From Karalla daura (taxonomy: Eukaryota > Chordata > Actinopteri > Chaetodontiformes > Leiognathidae): 64,000 nt of DNA. The notes below the pieces were generated by a model. It was not told the DNA's origin and ran no database searches. It was given only the letters and a program-made list of their open reading frames with translations. Below, piece by piece: positions 12,186-25,357 of the stretch (its first letter is position 1; every line of letters begins with the position of its first letter). Both the position numbers and the translations under genes were made by a program. Location: NCBI GenBank assembly GCA_029224185.1, contig CM055188.1, positions 8,108,497 through 8,172,496 on the forward strand, given 5' to 3'.

Positions 12186-12187
<2 letters not shown>
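10021..12187. other. Non-coding stretch; one nuclear-receptor-type motif
   Basis: No gene recognised. Minus-strand open frames at 9906-10268 and 10660-10944 have no domain I know and no neighbouring splice structure that convinces me. A C-rich patch lies at about 11075-11130. A DR1 motif at 12034 is listed separately. Confidence 0.4.
12034..12046 (-). promoter_or_regulatory. Candidate DR1 nuclear-receptor response element
   Basis: The plus strand reads TGACCTCTGACCT; the minus strand is AGGTCA-G-AGGTCA. This is two perfect consensus half-sites with one-base spacing (DR1), the arrangement bound by HNF4, COUP-TF and RXR heterodimers. About 0.01 perfect matches would be expected by chance in 64 kb. 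There is no adjacent gene to link it to, so function is only inferred. Confidence 0.4.

Positions 12188-12241
<54 letters not shown>
12188..12241. repeat. (TG)n microsatellite
   Basis: About 27 uninterrupted TG units, followed by a degenerate TGTGCGCGTGCGT extension to about 12285. Alternating purine-pyrimidine sequence, so it has Z-DNA potential. Confidence 0.97.
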
Positions 12242-12242
<1 letters not shown>

Positions 12243-12289
12243 CTGTGTGTGCGCGTGCGTATCTGTCTGTGAGTTTGCGTGCGTGTGGT

Positions 12290-13651
12290 ATAAAAGTACA
12301 ACTGACTACTTGCCGGCTTGATGTGTATTTCATGGCATGTCACTGCACTGGGGGAGAATTCCATCTGTTGCCAGTTCTTCTCCATGCATCATGCTTGTTT
12401 AGTCATTCATGTGGCTTGTATAATTATTTCCTTGATATGCATGACATGATGTTAATGCTAATAATAACTCTTATGTTGCTGGATTCTCTTTTAAGCCTCA
12501 TGGTTTGTGTTTTTGGATAGCTTAGAGCATGAAATGTCGATTTAAAAAATATGTCTTTTGTGAGGCGATGGAAAAAACTGCACACACTCATTACAGTATC
12601 CTTAGACAGTTAACTTTCAAACAAAGACTAACAAAGAATACATAATTGAAATCCCTTTTCTTATCAGTCTTCCTACACCTGCTTAGTAGGAAGAATGGTG
12701 AGATGACACTTGTTGTTTTACACCAATTAGGTACAACCAAAGTGATTGAAGGTTAGATTTGCTGTTCTCTTATCTCCTGGCTCTGATTTTGTCCTCTTGA
12801 TTTTTTTGTTTTGTGACCACTAAAAATTAAGCTCCGCTATCTTGCGACCTGTAAAAATGCATACTACCTTCGGCATAAACATTTTTAAACAAACAAACAA
12901 ACAAACAAACAAAAACACTTTCAGTAGCTTGCCACGTTGTATGCAAATGCACACTGACAGAAATATAAAGCATTTGAGTCATTACTCATCAATCACAAAT
13001 ATAGCATTCTGTGAAATGAAATATAAATTTAGTTTATTTCTATCTTCAGTGCAAAATATTATAGAAATTAATGTAGAAAACAACTACCATTCTAGAGCAT
13101 ATGAGAACATAGTTGGAAATTACCTGGAAATATTAGGTGATATTGTTTAAGACCCAGACACTTCACCAGTTTTCATGTCATTGTGATACTGAACAAGTAT
13201 GAGATTTACTGGAGCTTAAAGGTCACTTAGTATATAAAATATCTTCGTAGCCATCTCATCCACAATCCATCCTGCAGTGCCACACTTACCTCATGCTGTC
13301 AATCGTCATTTACACAGCTTAACAGCCATGGGTGACCCATTGATCAGCCTGCACCAACAGAGGCTAGCAGCCAATGTCTCTCATTATTTTTCTCTGCAGA
13401 GGAGATGTATTGGGTTCATGTAGTTTGACACAGATTTACTGGGCAGCTGTGCCTACGGGGTTGAAGCATCGATGCGTCTCTGCAGCAGCTTAACATCACA
13501 GAGTTCAGAGGGCCAAAACCTTTAATGACCCTTGGGCAACACTCCCGTTGCAGCCAGCCATGGCTCATGGTTGAACTCAAAGCTTGAGAGGCACAGGCAC
13601 ACCTCTGTCTAGAACAGGCTGTCATCACATGGTCAAGCGACACACACGCAA

Positions 13652-13655
<4 letters not shown>
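12290..13655. other. Non-coding stretch with an AAAC repeat
   Basis: No gene or transposon recognised. It contains an AAAC simple repeat at 12888-12916. Confidence 0.45.
12888..12916. repeat. (AAAC)n simple repeat
   Basis: About seven tandem AAAC units, slightly degenerate at the 3' end. Confidence 0.9.

Positions 13656-13698
<43 letters not shown>
13656..13698. repeat. (CA)n microsatellite
   Basis: About 21 uninterrupted CA units, preceded by a short broken CACACACG segment. Confidence 0.97.
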
Positions 13699-13699
<1 letters not shown>

Positions 13700-13702
<3 letters not shown>

Positions 13703-16700
13703 AAGAGAGACATGTATGGGCATTTTAAACACACACCTGTCTCCACATATTAACAAGTGAAACTTATTTTGACCTTTAATGTCACGGAGTATCACAATTC
13801 GTAATAAAATAAATAAATTTGTGAATCAAAATTTTGTTCCCCCATTTTTGAAATATAATTTTAAAATAAGATACAGTATACCACAAAATCAAAGAACGTT
13901 GTAAAGCAACTTTTACAGCATGATCTTGGTCAGAACTTGGTCAGCAGAAGATTTAAAGGGTAAAAGGGTATTTTTCTGTTTGACCTACTCAGACGCACAC
14001 AGTGTGTCACATCCCGTTGTTGCTGCTTGTGATTACGTCTCTCGCCACAGGCTTGAATCTGGACAAATAAACACGCTGTGTCCATGTAGTCACATCAGGA
14101 AGCACCTGAACTCAAGAAGTGACAAGTGAGTTCCAGACGACCTGCATATTCTCCCTTGTGCCCCTTGCTTCTTGCCTCCTAAAGCACACCAGAGAAGCAT
14201 GTCCTTGTCGGCAGTTCTTCACACCAACCACTGTTGTCAAAGTCCCCTGGTGGTAACAGGGATGGCAATGTGTTGACAGCAATCGATTTTAGTGTCAGCA
14301 GCTTCACGGCATCCTCCCGAGGTAGAAAAAGACATCATTGGTGCAGAGATGCTGGCTATGGAACCACTTAGTGAGCAGAGCAGAGCTGGGGCTGTGTATT
14401 CATGTTATCACTCAAACTTACTTACCTATTACTTATTACTTACTTTTTATAAATCTGTTGCTAAGATGTGTGTTGAAAAATAAGACTTTATCATCAGGAC
14501 CAAATAAATGAAACATGTTTTTGGTACCAAAGCTTTAAAACACATTGAAATCTTTCATTTCATCATTGGGCTCAGTTGGTCTACCTGAAAGTAGTCATTG
14601 TAGGCATGAATATAAAAATACTTTGAATGTCCCAAATATTAACCCTTGTTTAGTTTTGTTTGTAGTTTTTCTATCAGTACAGTTATAGTAGAGGGCTGAG
14701 CTTTATACTGTACAGCAAACCCCAGCCCAAAGTTAATACTGCAAAGGACTTAAAATGCATATAATAGCTCCATACATATGGCACTGTGCATGAATGAGTG
14801 AGCAAGTGTGCTTATGTGTGTGTGGTTTGTGCTGCAAGGCACAGACAGTAACGTTATGGTTATCAAAATAAAAAAGATCATTAGGATTGTTTAATCCTAA
14901 CACATAATTTAGGGACAGTTGAGATACAGCCACCAAGAGTGTGACACCAATGATACAGTACCATGTATAGTTACTTTTAACCCTGGTATCTTCCATTGTG
15001 AGCAGTGTAATTCAAACATATAATATCACTTCAATCAGTTCATTGGATATTTGCTTTGTTTCTTCTTCTAAAGGTTTAATCAGTGCTTTTAAGAACATGC
15101 TAAGTGTCCTTGTTGTCTCTTTGATGAGGAGAAGTCAAACCTTTCAAAACCTGCTGTGCCTAATTTCTACTCTGAGTAGATCACACCAATTGTATTTACA
15201 TCATATGCTAATTCAGAAGCACAGGTACATTTCACTTAACAGAGACATGCCCAGTACTCTGTATCTCCACAACATTTTAAAATGTAAGCTCAAATGGCAT
15301 GTGTCATGATATCTTATTTTTCACACACTGTTCTCATACAGACACCACAGTGTTCCCTCACTGTGTTATGGGAGTTCCCTAACTCTCAATAATACATGAG
15401 TCTGCGTGAAGTGCCAGCAGTAGCAGATGCCATAATTCGGCTCCTTCTTCACTGTTCCTGGAATGATTATCATCCATGTTTTATTTGGTAAATCAGCACA
15501 GTGCTAAACAACATATAACAGCATTGTTTTAATATATTCACGACATCAACTGAAGCTTTAGAGACGTATTCATAACCTTTTGAGGATGTCTGTAAAGCTG
15601 AGAACCATTTAGACTTAACCCATGACATCATAACCTACTGTATAAATACCAATTTGGATATTTTTAACCTGTAACGGTAGTGCTTCAATGCTCCTGTTCA
15701 TTCTAATCATTTGAGAAGCAATGATGTGCATATAGGTGTGCCCTGAATGTGGAGAAATGACACAAAGCAGGTGATAATTTTATCCACTTGAAGCAGAGTG
15801 CACGATGGAAAAATAAACCCTGTTTTTGTGTCATCTGAACATTTTTTCTCCTCCTGCTTTTGCTCTGCTACCAGGACTGCAGCTCTGCAGTAGCAGCAAA
15901 TCAGTTGCTGAAGAAGGTGAATATTTTCCATTTCATCATTTCACATGGTCATATTTAAGATAAAATCAAATGAATATGCCTTTATAAAGGCCACCTCGGC
16001 AGCAGCTGTCCAGGACTAACAGGGTTTTACCATGGCTAATGCTACAGGTCACAGTTTACAGTTTGATTGTGTGACCAAGCTCCTGCTGGACTTTAGGATT
16101 CATTTAAGTAAATAACAAAACTGTAAAAAAGTTTGGTTTAAACAGTCAGAATGTATAAAGGCCCCTTTGCAACACCTTCCTTCCAATACCAACACCTTAA
16201 ACTATGTCTGTCTTAACAGGAAAAATACACTGATAACAACTGAATTCACCAGAAAAGTATTTCATGTACACTGAGTCCAGGCTACCTGCAAGTTCAGAAC
16301 ATTAAGAGTGTTGTTAGAAAATTAAGAAATCCAATATTAAGACATTGGATTCATTCACAGAAGATGAACATCTATACTTGTCTCTTTATTGTAGCCTCCA
16401 GCCTAAACTGCTGATAACTGGACAGTATGCTAGTATCTGGAGTGTAATAATTTTCCAGTATGAAAATAAAATAGAGATGCCTATATCACTTCAGAATTGT
16501 GTTGTATAGACTGACATTGTATTTAAAGGTGGTGTTGGTGGCGGTGCCTTATCTCTGGAGGGAAAGTTGTACAGCATTAACTGTTCATTGGACTGCCCTC
16601 TGCCCCTCTACCCCCTCTCTTTCTTCCCACATCACTGTCCATGTCCGGGCCGGCATCCTGAGTGGAGCGCGCTCTCATGTTCCAGATATTAAATTACTCA

Positions 16701-17550
16701 TGAAATATTTGCTTGGCCTCCAGGGTCTACCGCAGCCTGCTCTGAAACCTCCACTTATCCCCTGAAACGTCTCAGAGTGTAGGCTTGTGTCACCTCTCAG
16801 AGGAAGGTCAATTTTTCCAATTTAGAAACGGGGCATTAGAGGCCATTTCAGATTGCATTAGTGTTACATTTCTGCTCTTGTCACCTTTTCCTCCTCCTTA
16901 CTGGCGCACATCTCTTCCTTCCGTTCAGATGGGCAGGGCGACCGTCCTAAAACAAGCAGTCTGAGAGGTTGAACATTGCATGATTCAGTAACAAGAAAAG
17001 GCCTGATCACTCACGCTGTGTGCCCCTGACTGTATCAGAAAGTTCCATCGAGCCTGGTGAACCTTGACAATGTTTAAAGGACACAGGCGCAGAGTTCAGG
17101 AGGACAGTATGAGGGCTGGGAACTGTCTAGACTGACAAGTTATTGCTGAGCCTGATGGTAGTTGCAGATGAGACGTTTCATGCCACAGTTTTGTTACGTT
17201 TCATTTTATGTATTGGATCTATAACAGTCTTTAATCTAATAAGGACAGTAACAACAATATCATAATATCAAAAGTGTACATTTTGAAAAATACACTACAT
17301 GGCAAAATGTAAAACATAAGCCCACATAAATGCAGATAACTACAATCTTTACAGTTATTCTTATTTTTAAATGATTTACCACTAACCTGTATTTAAAGAT
17401 CTCTCAACTACATAGTATTAAAAATGAGACCCATTTAGAAAACACAATTACTTTCTTACGATTAGTTATGATGAACAGCTTAAATATTTGCATTTATTTA
17501 CTCCTTGTTTAACAAAACCTTTATAAATGCAGTAGATTGGCCAGTAGATT
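13700..17550. other. Non-coding stretch
   Basis: About 3.9 kb without a recognisable gene, RNA or transposon. Open frames are short and unrelated to anything I know. A CTCF-like core lies at 14243-14254. The sub-block at about 16590-16760 is more GC-rich than its surroundings. Confidence 0.45.
14243..14256 (-). promoter_or_regulatory. Candidate CTCF-binding core
   Basis: The minus strand reads TACCACCAGGGGAC. It matches the CCACCAGGGG-x-C core of the vertebrate CTCF consensus, but the flanks match poorly. A motif match alone does not show occupancy. Confidence 0.25.
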
Positions 17551-17553
17551 GTA

Positions 17554-17590
17554 CTGTTGAATAAAAATCCAGAGGATTTTTATTCAACAG
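17554..17590. repeat. Perfect 17-bp inverted repeat with 3-nt loop
   Basis: The left arm CTGTTGAATAAAAATCC (17554-17570) is followed by AGA and then the exact reverse complement (17574-17590). Extruded or transcribed, this gives a 37-nt hairpin with no mismatch. Pairing stops abruptly on both outer sides. I do not recognise a family. Confidence 0.95.
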
Positions 17591-18968
17591 ATATTATTAA
17601 ATAAATTCATAGACTCGTCCAAAGCATTGATGAACATTGTAATATCCTGAGGGGAAAAAAGGGACCCATAACTGTTGAAATGTTGAAATATTCAGTTTCT
17701 CTGTGTAAGGCATCTCTATTCAGATTCATATTCTTTAATGTTTACAGGAAATCTAATCAACAATCTGCAAACTGAAAATGTACAACAGTCATAAGTCACA
17801 TTTACAATTTTTTTTTACATATTAGGGCTTAGTGTCACTTGCCATTTCAGTGACTTGGCAGCACAAGAAAAGCAGATAAAACAATGAGAAACAGATGTAA
17901 AGATTCCTCTGGGTACAGACCCCAAGCATTCCCATATGGTCACTGAAGGCGTCACCAGTGTAGCTGTGCCTTCATTTATGGATCTCAGCAAAAAGGTGAG
18001 AATGCAGTCACCCGTGATTATTACCAGCTCACTCATGAAATCGCAATCCACAGGGCAGTGAATGAGCGAACAGGGAAAGAGACAGGAGCTGTTTTCTATC
18101 GGCTGAATGCAGTGCCTTCATCGGCTTCAAAACCTGACAGTCAGGAGGAGAAAAAAAAAGGCTGGAAAAGAAACTTGCAAGAAAATAGCAGACAGCGATA
18201 GCCCTTCTGCCATCAACAAGATCGTGATATTCTGAATTTACAAGCCTGAAATATTTATCTCTAACTGAGGGGCTTTTCCAGACATTTCCATTTGCTACAG
18301 CATTGTGTTTATTACATTCAGATTGGATTCTGTGTTTTGTCAGTGAGCTCTACACGGAGAGTTGCATTGTGACAGTTTGAGAAAATCGTGTGAGCAAGAA
18401 AACATTTTCTCAATGCAACACCCCCGGAAAATGAATGTTTCCCCATATGCAAACTACCATTTTATTAATGCATAAGTGAGTGTTAAGGATTTAGATGATC
18501 CAGGTCATAAAGCATACTTGACCTAAAATAGAATTTAACAGCTCTTAGAGTCAGAAAAGTGGGAGCTTTTACTGCTCACTCCCACATTGCTGTGTGTGTG
18601 TATGTGTCTTTCTGGAAACCCTTCACAAAAGGCACATAAAACTGTAACGCCCTGTGAGTTTGGCCATCCACACTCTCCCAATATTCCAGAAACATGGCGT
18701 ATAAATCATTCAAACCCTATCTCTGCTGCTGCTGCATGGCCTCCGGCTCCTGGATCCCACATCCTGAACAGGATCCAGTGTCCCGTCTAAACCTCACCCA
18801 CTCACTGCCCCCAGAATTTGTCACAGCGACGATCCTGCTACATCTGTATACAGATGTTTTAAGAATTCAAGCACCAAATTTTCCCTTTCCTTTTGAGGAG
18901 ATGTGTCTTCCAAAGTATATTCTTCAGGAATTGGATCCTGGAGACAGAGACCTTTTTTTACAGCTCTG

Positions 18969-18992
18969 ATAAAACAAACAAACAAACAAAAA
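18969..18992. repeat. (AAAC)n simple repeat
   Basis: About five AAAC units, in the same motif class as the repeat near 12.9 kb. Confidence 0.85.
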
Positions 18993-19961
18993 CATATATA
19001 ATACTGAATTCTCTCCGACTTGTCTGAATCACAGAATAAATTCTTAATATCATTATCAATTAACCCAGTTTAGCTAAAACTGATGAGAAACAAGGTTAAC
19101 TGGATACCTACTGTATCTTAATAAGCTGAACCCCAAATTTTATATAAATATATAAAAGATTAAACATCCTTATTTTGGTCTCCAGACAATGATTATTTCT
19201 TATTTTTTTTATTTTGTTTCTTAAAGTTTTCTGTATTCTGAATGTATATACCGAGAAAGAAAAAACCTTGTAGTTATATTGATTTTTACACACATAACAG
19301 AATATGTTGACAATATCAGCAAATACTAGGATGCAATACATTTTCATACTAAGAAAAAAGAAATAAAAATCTGAAATTGTGGAAACAGGCATTTTACCGC
19401 AATATCTGGATTAAGATATAGGGTTGAAAAGCACATTTGTAATATTTGCCCACATCATTTTTCTCTGTGTAATTATGCACAAGAAACTTTCTAACTCAAA
19501 AATAAGACAGGAAAATTCAATAGTAATTCATAGACATTATTTCATAGACAGAATATTACGGAAAATATAAAATTGAAAAACTACAGTTGAAAATACACAT
19601 CTATACAACTGCATTAATCCCATATATAACAGGTCTGTATCTTTCTGATGTGGGGTTTACACTCACTGGGGTATCATACACTCCTCAGCTATTTCTGCTC
19701 TTAGCTGATAGACAAAACATACATTTGTTGACATACATTCTTAATGGGTCACTGCATCGAGTTGCCATAAACATGACCATTATGTACAGTTGAGTCTACA
19801 GAGGAGATAAGCCATGGTGTAAACCAGCTTTCCAGTATAATTTATGACCCACAAGTCAAGCCAGATTAGGCCTGATTGGATCGCTGGTGCCATATGTGAC
19901 CTACAATCTGTGCTGCGCTTGTACTGCAGAGCGGGAGGGTCAGTGATCTCCCTGGGCAAAG

Positions 19962-19975
19962 GTTGCCATGGGAAC
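19962..19975 (+). promoter_or_regulatory. Candidate RFX X-box
   Basis: The sequence GTTGCCATGGGAAC is an imperfect palindrome matching the RFX consensus GTNRCC-N2-RGYAAC at all but one position (G for Y in the right half-site). RFX factors regulate ciliary and immune genes. It sits in a locally GC-richer block (about 19900-20080). Occupancy is not shown. Confidence 0.35.
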
Positions 19976-20124
19976 GACCTCTGGATGCTCCTCTCTCACA
20001 CTCTACAGCCCTCACACATCTTAGGGCAGAATTATCCAGGATTTCTTTATGTCAAGCCTGTATTCTTCTGCTCTATTTCCCCACTCTGCGCTGCAGTTTC
20101 AACTCCCTCCGTTTCTTCTCTGCA

Positions 20125-20300
20125 CACACAAATGCGCGCACATACGCACATGCACACACACACGGACATTTACAAGCACTGGCATTCGGACACATGCATG
20201 CTATGCAGACATACACATCACTGTGTGGTAACAAACATCCCTATTCCATATGGAAAAAACACATGCACACACATGCACACATACACACAAATACATTCCT
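20125..20300. repeat. Cryptic CA-rich simple sequence
   Basis: Interspersed CACA, GCACA and TACACA words, with pure runs of no more than about six units. Probably an eroded CA microsatellite. Confidence 0.7.
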
Positions 20301-21615
20301 TGCACACTTTTCATCAAACCAGGATGCTTCAAACACAAAAACAGATGATTTTTTGAAGTTTGCGCAAATATGTACCTTCATATTTTCACGCTATTTTAAA
20401 TCCTTTACAACCCAGTTCATAAATTCGATTTCGCACTTGCTTTGGTGGATCAGCCCAGTTGAACATCATCTGGCGATGCATGAGCCTGCAGACAAATTCT
20501 GGTCTGTGGTACAAATTTGTCCCATTCTGCAAAGAAAGATTGTAGCCATCAGCTAGTGGACTTGGAAAGTTACCAGGTCTTTCCATGCTAAAACTTTATG
20601 TCTAAATCCAACATGATCTGTGATTCACTTCTGAGCTTTACGTCACACCAGCAAACTTTAAAAGATGGCAACCACTTATTTTTAGTATAGCATTCATAGT
20701 GGCTTTTAATTTAAATGGGTTGACTTAACGCCAAAGTAGATTTGCTACCACAGACAACAAGGAGTCTCCTCTGTGCTAATTTTGAAATTTGATAGGATTG
20801 TAATTGTAAGATGGTCCCAGGATAAGGAATATAAAGGTCAGAGAAACAGCCTGGAAGAAAAATAAATTTGTTTTTTTAAGTCATCTGAGATCAAATCTGA
20901 GAAAACACCCAGAACGCAGACAGAGATCTTGTTGCAAAGTCATTAAATTCCTGCGAACAGCAGAGCAAATATAATTGGATCCTTGAGGAGATTTCCAGGT
21001 CTACTTCCCCGACTTTGCAGGGTTGAGGTTAAATACAAAGGAAATATATTAAAAAGGTAATATCCCTCAAAGCAGCAACCAAGTTAAATTAACCATTTTT
21101 TATGCTCTCTTGATACAAATCCATTAAATGACTACAAAGATTTAATGGATCTTCACGGAACTGTGCATGTGTGAAATACCTGAACAGTATAGTTTAAACA
21201 TTTCAAGATTCACTTACATAGCAGAGAAACCACTACAGTACTCACTAGAGGACAGAGGAAATTGCTGGAAGTGCTGGGATAATATGCTGAGCAAATTGTT
21301 TGATTTGAAATCTGAAAGCAGAAATTCAAAACCAGAAATGGATGCCATGTACAATATAACACACAAGGTAAAACACACTGAAATAAAAAAACATAAAAAC
21401 AAAAGACTATCATAACAAAACCCCATTATATACTCTCATCAATATGCCTTCAATACATATTGGTAAGGTTAATGCCATTAATGCTCTAAGGCTGTTACAG
21501 TATACATCTACTATTTTAAAGAATTGCATGGAAAGTAAATAAATAACCAAGGAGAGCAGCAACTTTAAGTTATGTCAGTTTCTCATGAATGAACCAGCCA
21601 AAATCTGGCCTCAAT

Positions 21616-21637
21616 GATACATACATACATAGTTGTA

Positions 21638-21718
<81 letters not shown>
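21616..21718. repeat. (ATAC)3 plus long (TG)n microsatellite
   Basis: A short ATAC repeat (21617-21629) is followed by about 39 uninterrupted TG units (21640-21718). This is the longest pure dinucleotide array in the window and is probably polymorphic. Confidence 0.97.
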
Positions 21719-21719
<1 letters not shown>

Positions 21720-23352
21720 TGGAGTGGACCAGCTCCTCTTTCAGGCAATGCATGAAGGCAGACATACTAGAAGGGTCAGCATGTCAGCATGCTTTGTGCA
21801 TCTTCAGGAAGGAGGCTGCAGTCTGAAGTGCATTGGCACAGATACGTTTGTAGAGAAAACCGAGCTGCTGCCCGGAGCTTGTTCTACTCGTTCCAAGGAC
21901 ACAGGACCCCCCACTAGTCTATAAAGCCAGTGAATTACTGTATGTTTGTAAATCACTGCTGCACAGCAAAAATTGTCACATTACAGCATACAACAGATGT
22001 GGTAAGTGTTTAAACAAGGTAATTTGTTTGTTTCACAGAACATATATTAACTGTGGCACACATATCTACTATGTACTACCTACTAGTAAACAACTACTAT
22101 TCAGATACTTTTTCAATAAATTAAGATTCAGTGCTGATTTAATCAAGTTTCTGTGGAAACCTTCTTATTTTTGTTGTTGTTAACTTAAATTTAAGTAGGT
22201 AAAAAGTAAGTATCCTTGAGAAGCAATGGCTAGGGATACATAAAGAGGACCCATGGGGGCCAGGAACACATCAATTCATCATGAAGCGACTTGATGTACA
22301 AGAACAACTCCTGGTCATCATGCTACTTTGAATGAATGGACATATTTTTTTTACACACACTTATTTACACACTTTATCATAGTACAAAGCAATGAATAAA
22401 GGGGACCAAGTGTGAATGGTACATAAGTATACAAGAACCAATACGTTTTGTACGTTCTTTGGTTTGGTTTGCCACAAGGCCACTGAGCCCGTATAAAATC
22501 ATCATCCTCATCTGACCTTAAATATTACTAATAAACTTTCATGTTCTTTGGGGAAAACAAATACAATTTTAAATACTGAACTTTGTTAAAGAAACATGAT
22601 TTAATGCAAATTCAACTGGATTCCTTCATTATGTGCAAATAATTACCAGCACATCGTCATTAATAACTAAGCCAACACCAAATTTCTGGATTTGGAGACT
22701 AGTTGTCCGTTCAGGTTAGTGTTGATGAAATAACTGATTTACTGGTGCAAATATTTTTGATGGTATTTAAGTTAAACATGATTATAATTTTAAGTTATGG
22801 ACACACGAAGTTTAACTTCAGTCATCATCATTTAAATCAAAATGTGTTTTGTCTCTTCTGTCAGCGGGTCAGATAAGACCAGCGACTGACTGATGTAATA
22901 CTGGCATTTATAAATGTTGCATCAGATATATGTGCATGTTTGTTTGAATATAACAAAATATTTAATATTCATGTCTGCATACATGACAAGTTTTACTCAG
23001 TTAACGTACATTTCCAAAAATTCCCTAAAAAATCCCAGAAAATTCCTGTTAATTTTACCTTAGTTTCTGAAAATTTCCATTTAATGTTTAAAACACTGAA
23101 AATTCATGGGTATTAATAAATGAGGTGGTGCTGAATTAAAATTCTCAAGAGAGAGTTTTCATGTATGGAGCACAGGTCAGATTTCACTGACTTCATCTTT
23201 GTGTTTGGGGAGTCTATCAGGTCATATTTTAGAAGTCAGTCCTGGCAAATAATCTGCTGACAGTGCTAACTGCACTACACAGGTCAATCAGATTGACACC
23301 TCGTCATTCTCACACACTGAGAGCTGGCACACACCTCAAGGCTCTGAGCCAC

Positions 23353-23365
23353 AGGTCAGAGTTCA
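23353..23365 (+). promoter_or_regulatory. DR1-like nuclear-receptor motif
   Basis: AGGTCA-G-AGTTCA: one perfect and one permitted half-site (RGKTCA) spaced by one base. Weaker than the site at 12034. No link to a gene is visible. Confidence 0.25.
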
Positions 23366-23568
23366 GAGACTCAAGACAACATCGGGACTTTCTAATCCCA
23401 CCTGGTTACTCATTTTAATGTTACTGACAGTGGACCTGGCGTGGGATTTCTGTTTGCCAATCGGGTCAAACATGGGTAGTGGCTGGCTTCAGAGGGCTTA
23501 ACCGACAACTCGACACCAGTTCCAGTAAGCCAGTCGAGCTGGGTCATGATGAAAGAGTCTGTGTCCAC

Positions 23569-23591
23569 AAAAAAAAAAAAAAAAAAAAAAA
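23569..23591. repeat. A23 homopolymer
   Basis: A run of 23 A residues. The sequence to its left was checked for a SINE or processed-gene body because poly(A) tails mark retroposition, but nothing was recognised. Treat as simple sequence. Confidence 0.9.
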
Positions 23592-25336
23592 TGTCCAGAG
23601 TGACAGGCAAAGAAAGAGGAATCCTCTTAGTGGTAATATCCTGTTGTGCACCTCCATCTGTTGCTCTGCGATGGCTGAGAGATGGAAGGAGACGGAATCA
23701 GGAGAAAAACAAAGAAGTAATGAAGACACTATTTCTTTTTTGACCAATTCATATCTTTGCACAGTTTCACTATATAATTTTTGCCTTCTCAAGAATCAAT
23801 AAATATTTGTCAATTCTTTAATAAAATTTGAGAGGATTTTTATGTAAAACATTGTTTTTCAGGTAACTGAACAATTTAAACTTGGCAATAGAGAACAATC
23901 TACTATGGCTTTTAGGGATGAAGAATTTGTGAATTTTAGAAATCTTAGAAATATTTATAAATGTGATACGAAATTAGCCCACGCTATTATTGAGAATCAG
24001 TATACTACTTTTTACTAATACTCTACTTTGGACTTTTACTCTCTTGTGCTTAGATGTTCTCAAAAGTATAACAACAAAAGAGTATCAATGGATTGTTTTG
24101 CACTGACTCAGATGGCTCTGTTTTAGCCATTGACGACATTGTTCAGTAGTAAATGGTAGTAAAGTTAATTGCGACAGGGTTCTCATTGTGTGGCACATTT
24201 TTTTTCTCTCTAGTATTTAGAAAACATAGTAATCTGGACTATCAGGAGGATATACACACATGCTTTATTTATCTTGCAGCCTTTTCATTCGTCAAAGTGT
24301 ACACATGCCTCTGTGTCCCTGTCCCGAACAGAAAGCAGTTTGCAGCAGCTTGGATCTAAAGCTTCTTCTGGAGATAAAAGCTACTGTGGATCTTTCCCAC
24401 TGATGTTTAAACTCTGCACTTATCTGCAGCCAGAAGTCAGCCACAGCTGAACGGCCGTAGAAGCTTGAGCAGTGACTTAAGTGAAGCCATACATGACTTT
24501 TCACATGCGTTTCCCAGCCTGTTTCTTTTCTTACAAAAACTAACTACGTAACAGCCGAACATCTTGAACATGTGTTGACTCATGCTAAATGTGTGCTCTG
24601 GGAAAATGTATCTGAGGTTCTGAGAAGCAAACCACAGCGACAACAGTGTGCAACATCAACACACACAACAGGTGATTTATGAACACGTTTCATATCAGTT
24701 AGTAGGGAGCTCAGAGAGGATGTTAGCATCCAAAACCAAAGCCATGATTGATGACTGCCATTTTATCAAGGCATTCATTTTGTGATGACTGTCAGCTGAA
24801 TCACTTTTTACTGGGCCTCTGCTTTATGGTGCTTTGAAGCTTAGATTTATTATGGCGATAAAAAGTGTTGTCTGCCCTATGACAGGCACACGCCATTTAA
24901 ACGCATTTCCTTTTATCTGTCACGAGAGCTGGTGGCCTATCATAAAAGTGAGAAAGACACTGATTTCAGTTGTCACCTCACCTCATTTGTCACAGAAAAC
25001 ACAAGTTAGTGGCTGAAAATAGTATGATTTAATTGCAACCAAGTCAAAGAAGAGGGCTTTGTTGCTAGCATGACAGTTAAGGCTCAGCAGCTCACAGCGA
25101 AAACTTCTACAGTGTCTGTAAACTTCACTAACACAGAAGTAAATTAAATCCTGCCAAGGCTTTTGGTCTATTTAATTAAAGCTGGAGCAACTTAGTGGGA
25201 TTGAATTAAATTTTTGGCAGGGGTAAACCAATATGCTGGGAAGGTGGTGGTGGGTGGCTGAGTACAGGCGGGTGCAGTAGTAGACTATTCATGAAAGGTA
25301 GGCAGTGAGCCACCCTTTTTCCACTTTCATTAAAAA

Positions 25337-25357
25337 ATATATATATATAATATATAA
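25337..25357. repeat. TA-rich simple repeat
   Basis: An alternating TA tract with a single AA interruption. Easily melted, short. Confidence 0.8.

Larger units (their letters stand above)
17591..21615. other. Non-coding stretch with CA-rich patches
   Basis: No recognisable gene. It holds an AAAC repeat at 18971-18991, cryptic CA-rich sequence at about 20125-20300 and an X-box-like motif at 19962. A 197-codon open frame across the CA-rich patch (19963-20556) looks like chance. Confidence 0.45.

Noticed and set aside
18694..18969. 91-codon plus-strand open frame with a protein-like ending
   Set aside because: No homology recognised and no acceptor or donor pair consistent with an exon.
19963..20556. 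Longest open frame in the window (197 codons, plus strand)
   Set aside because: It crosses CA-rich simple sequence, where stops are rare by composition. No domain, signal peptide or splice context, and other frames are open over the same repeat.
23240..23591. Retroposed SINE or processed pseudogene ending in the A23 run
   Set aside because: No tRNA-like head, no target duplication and no coding remnant found upstream of the A-run.
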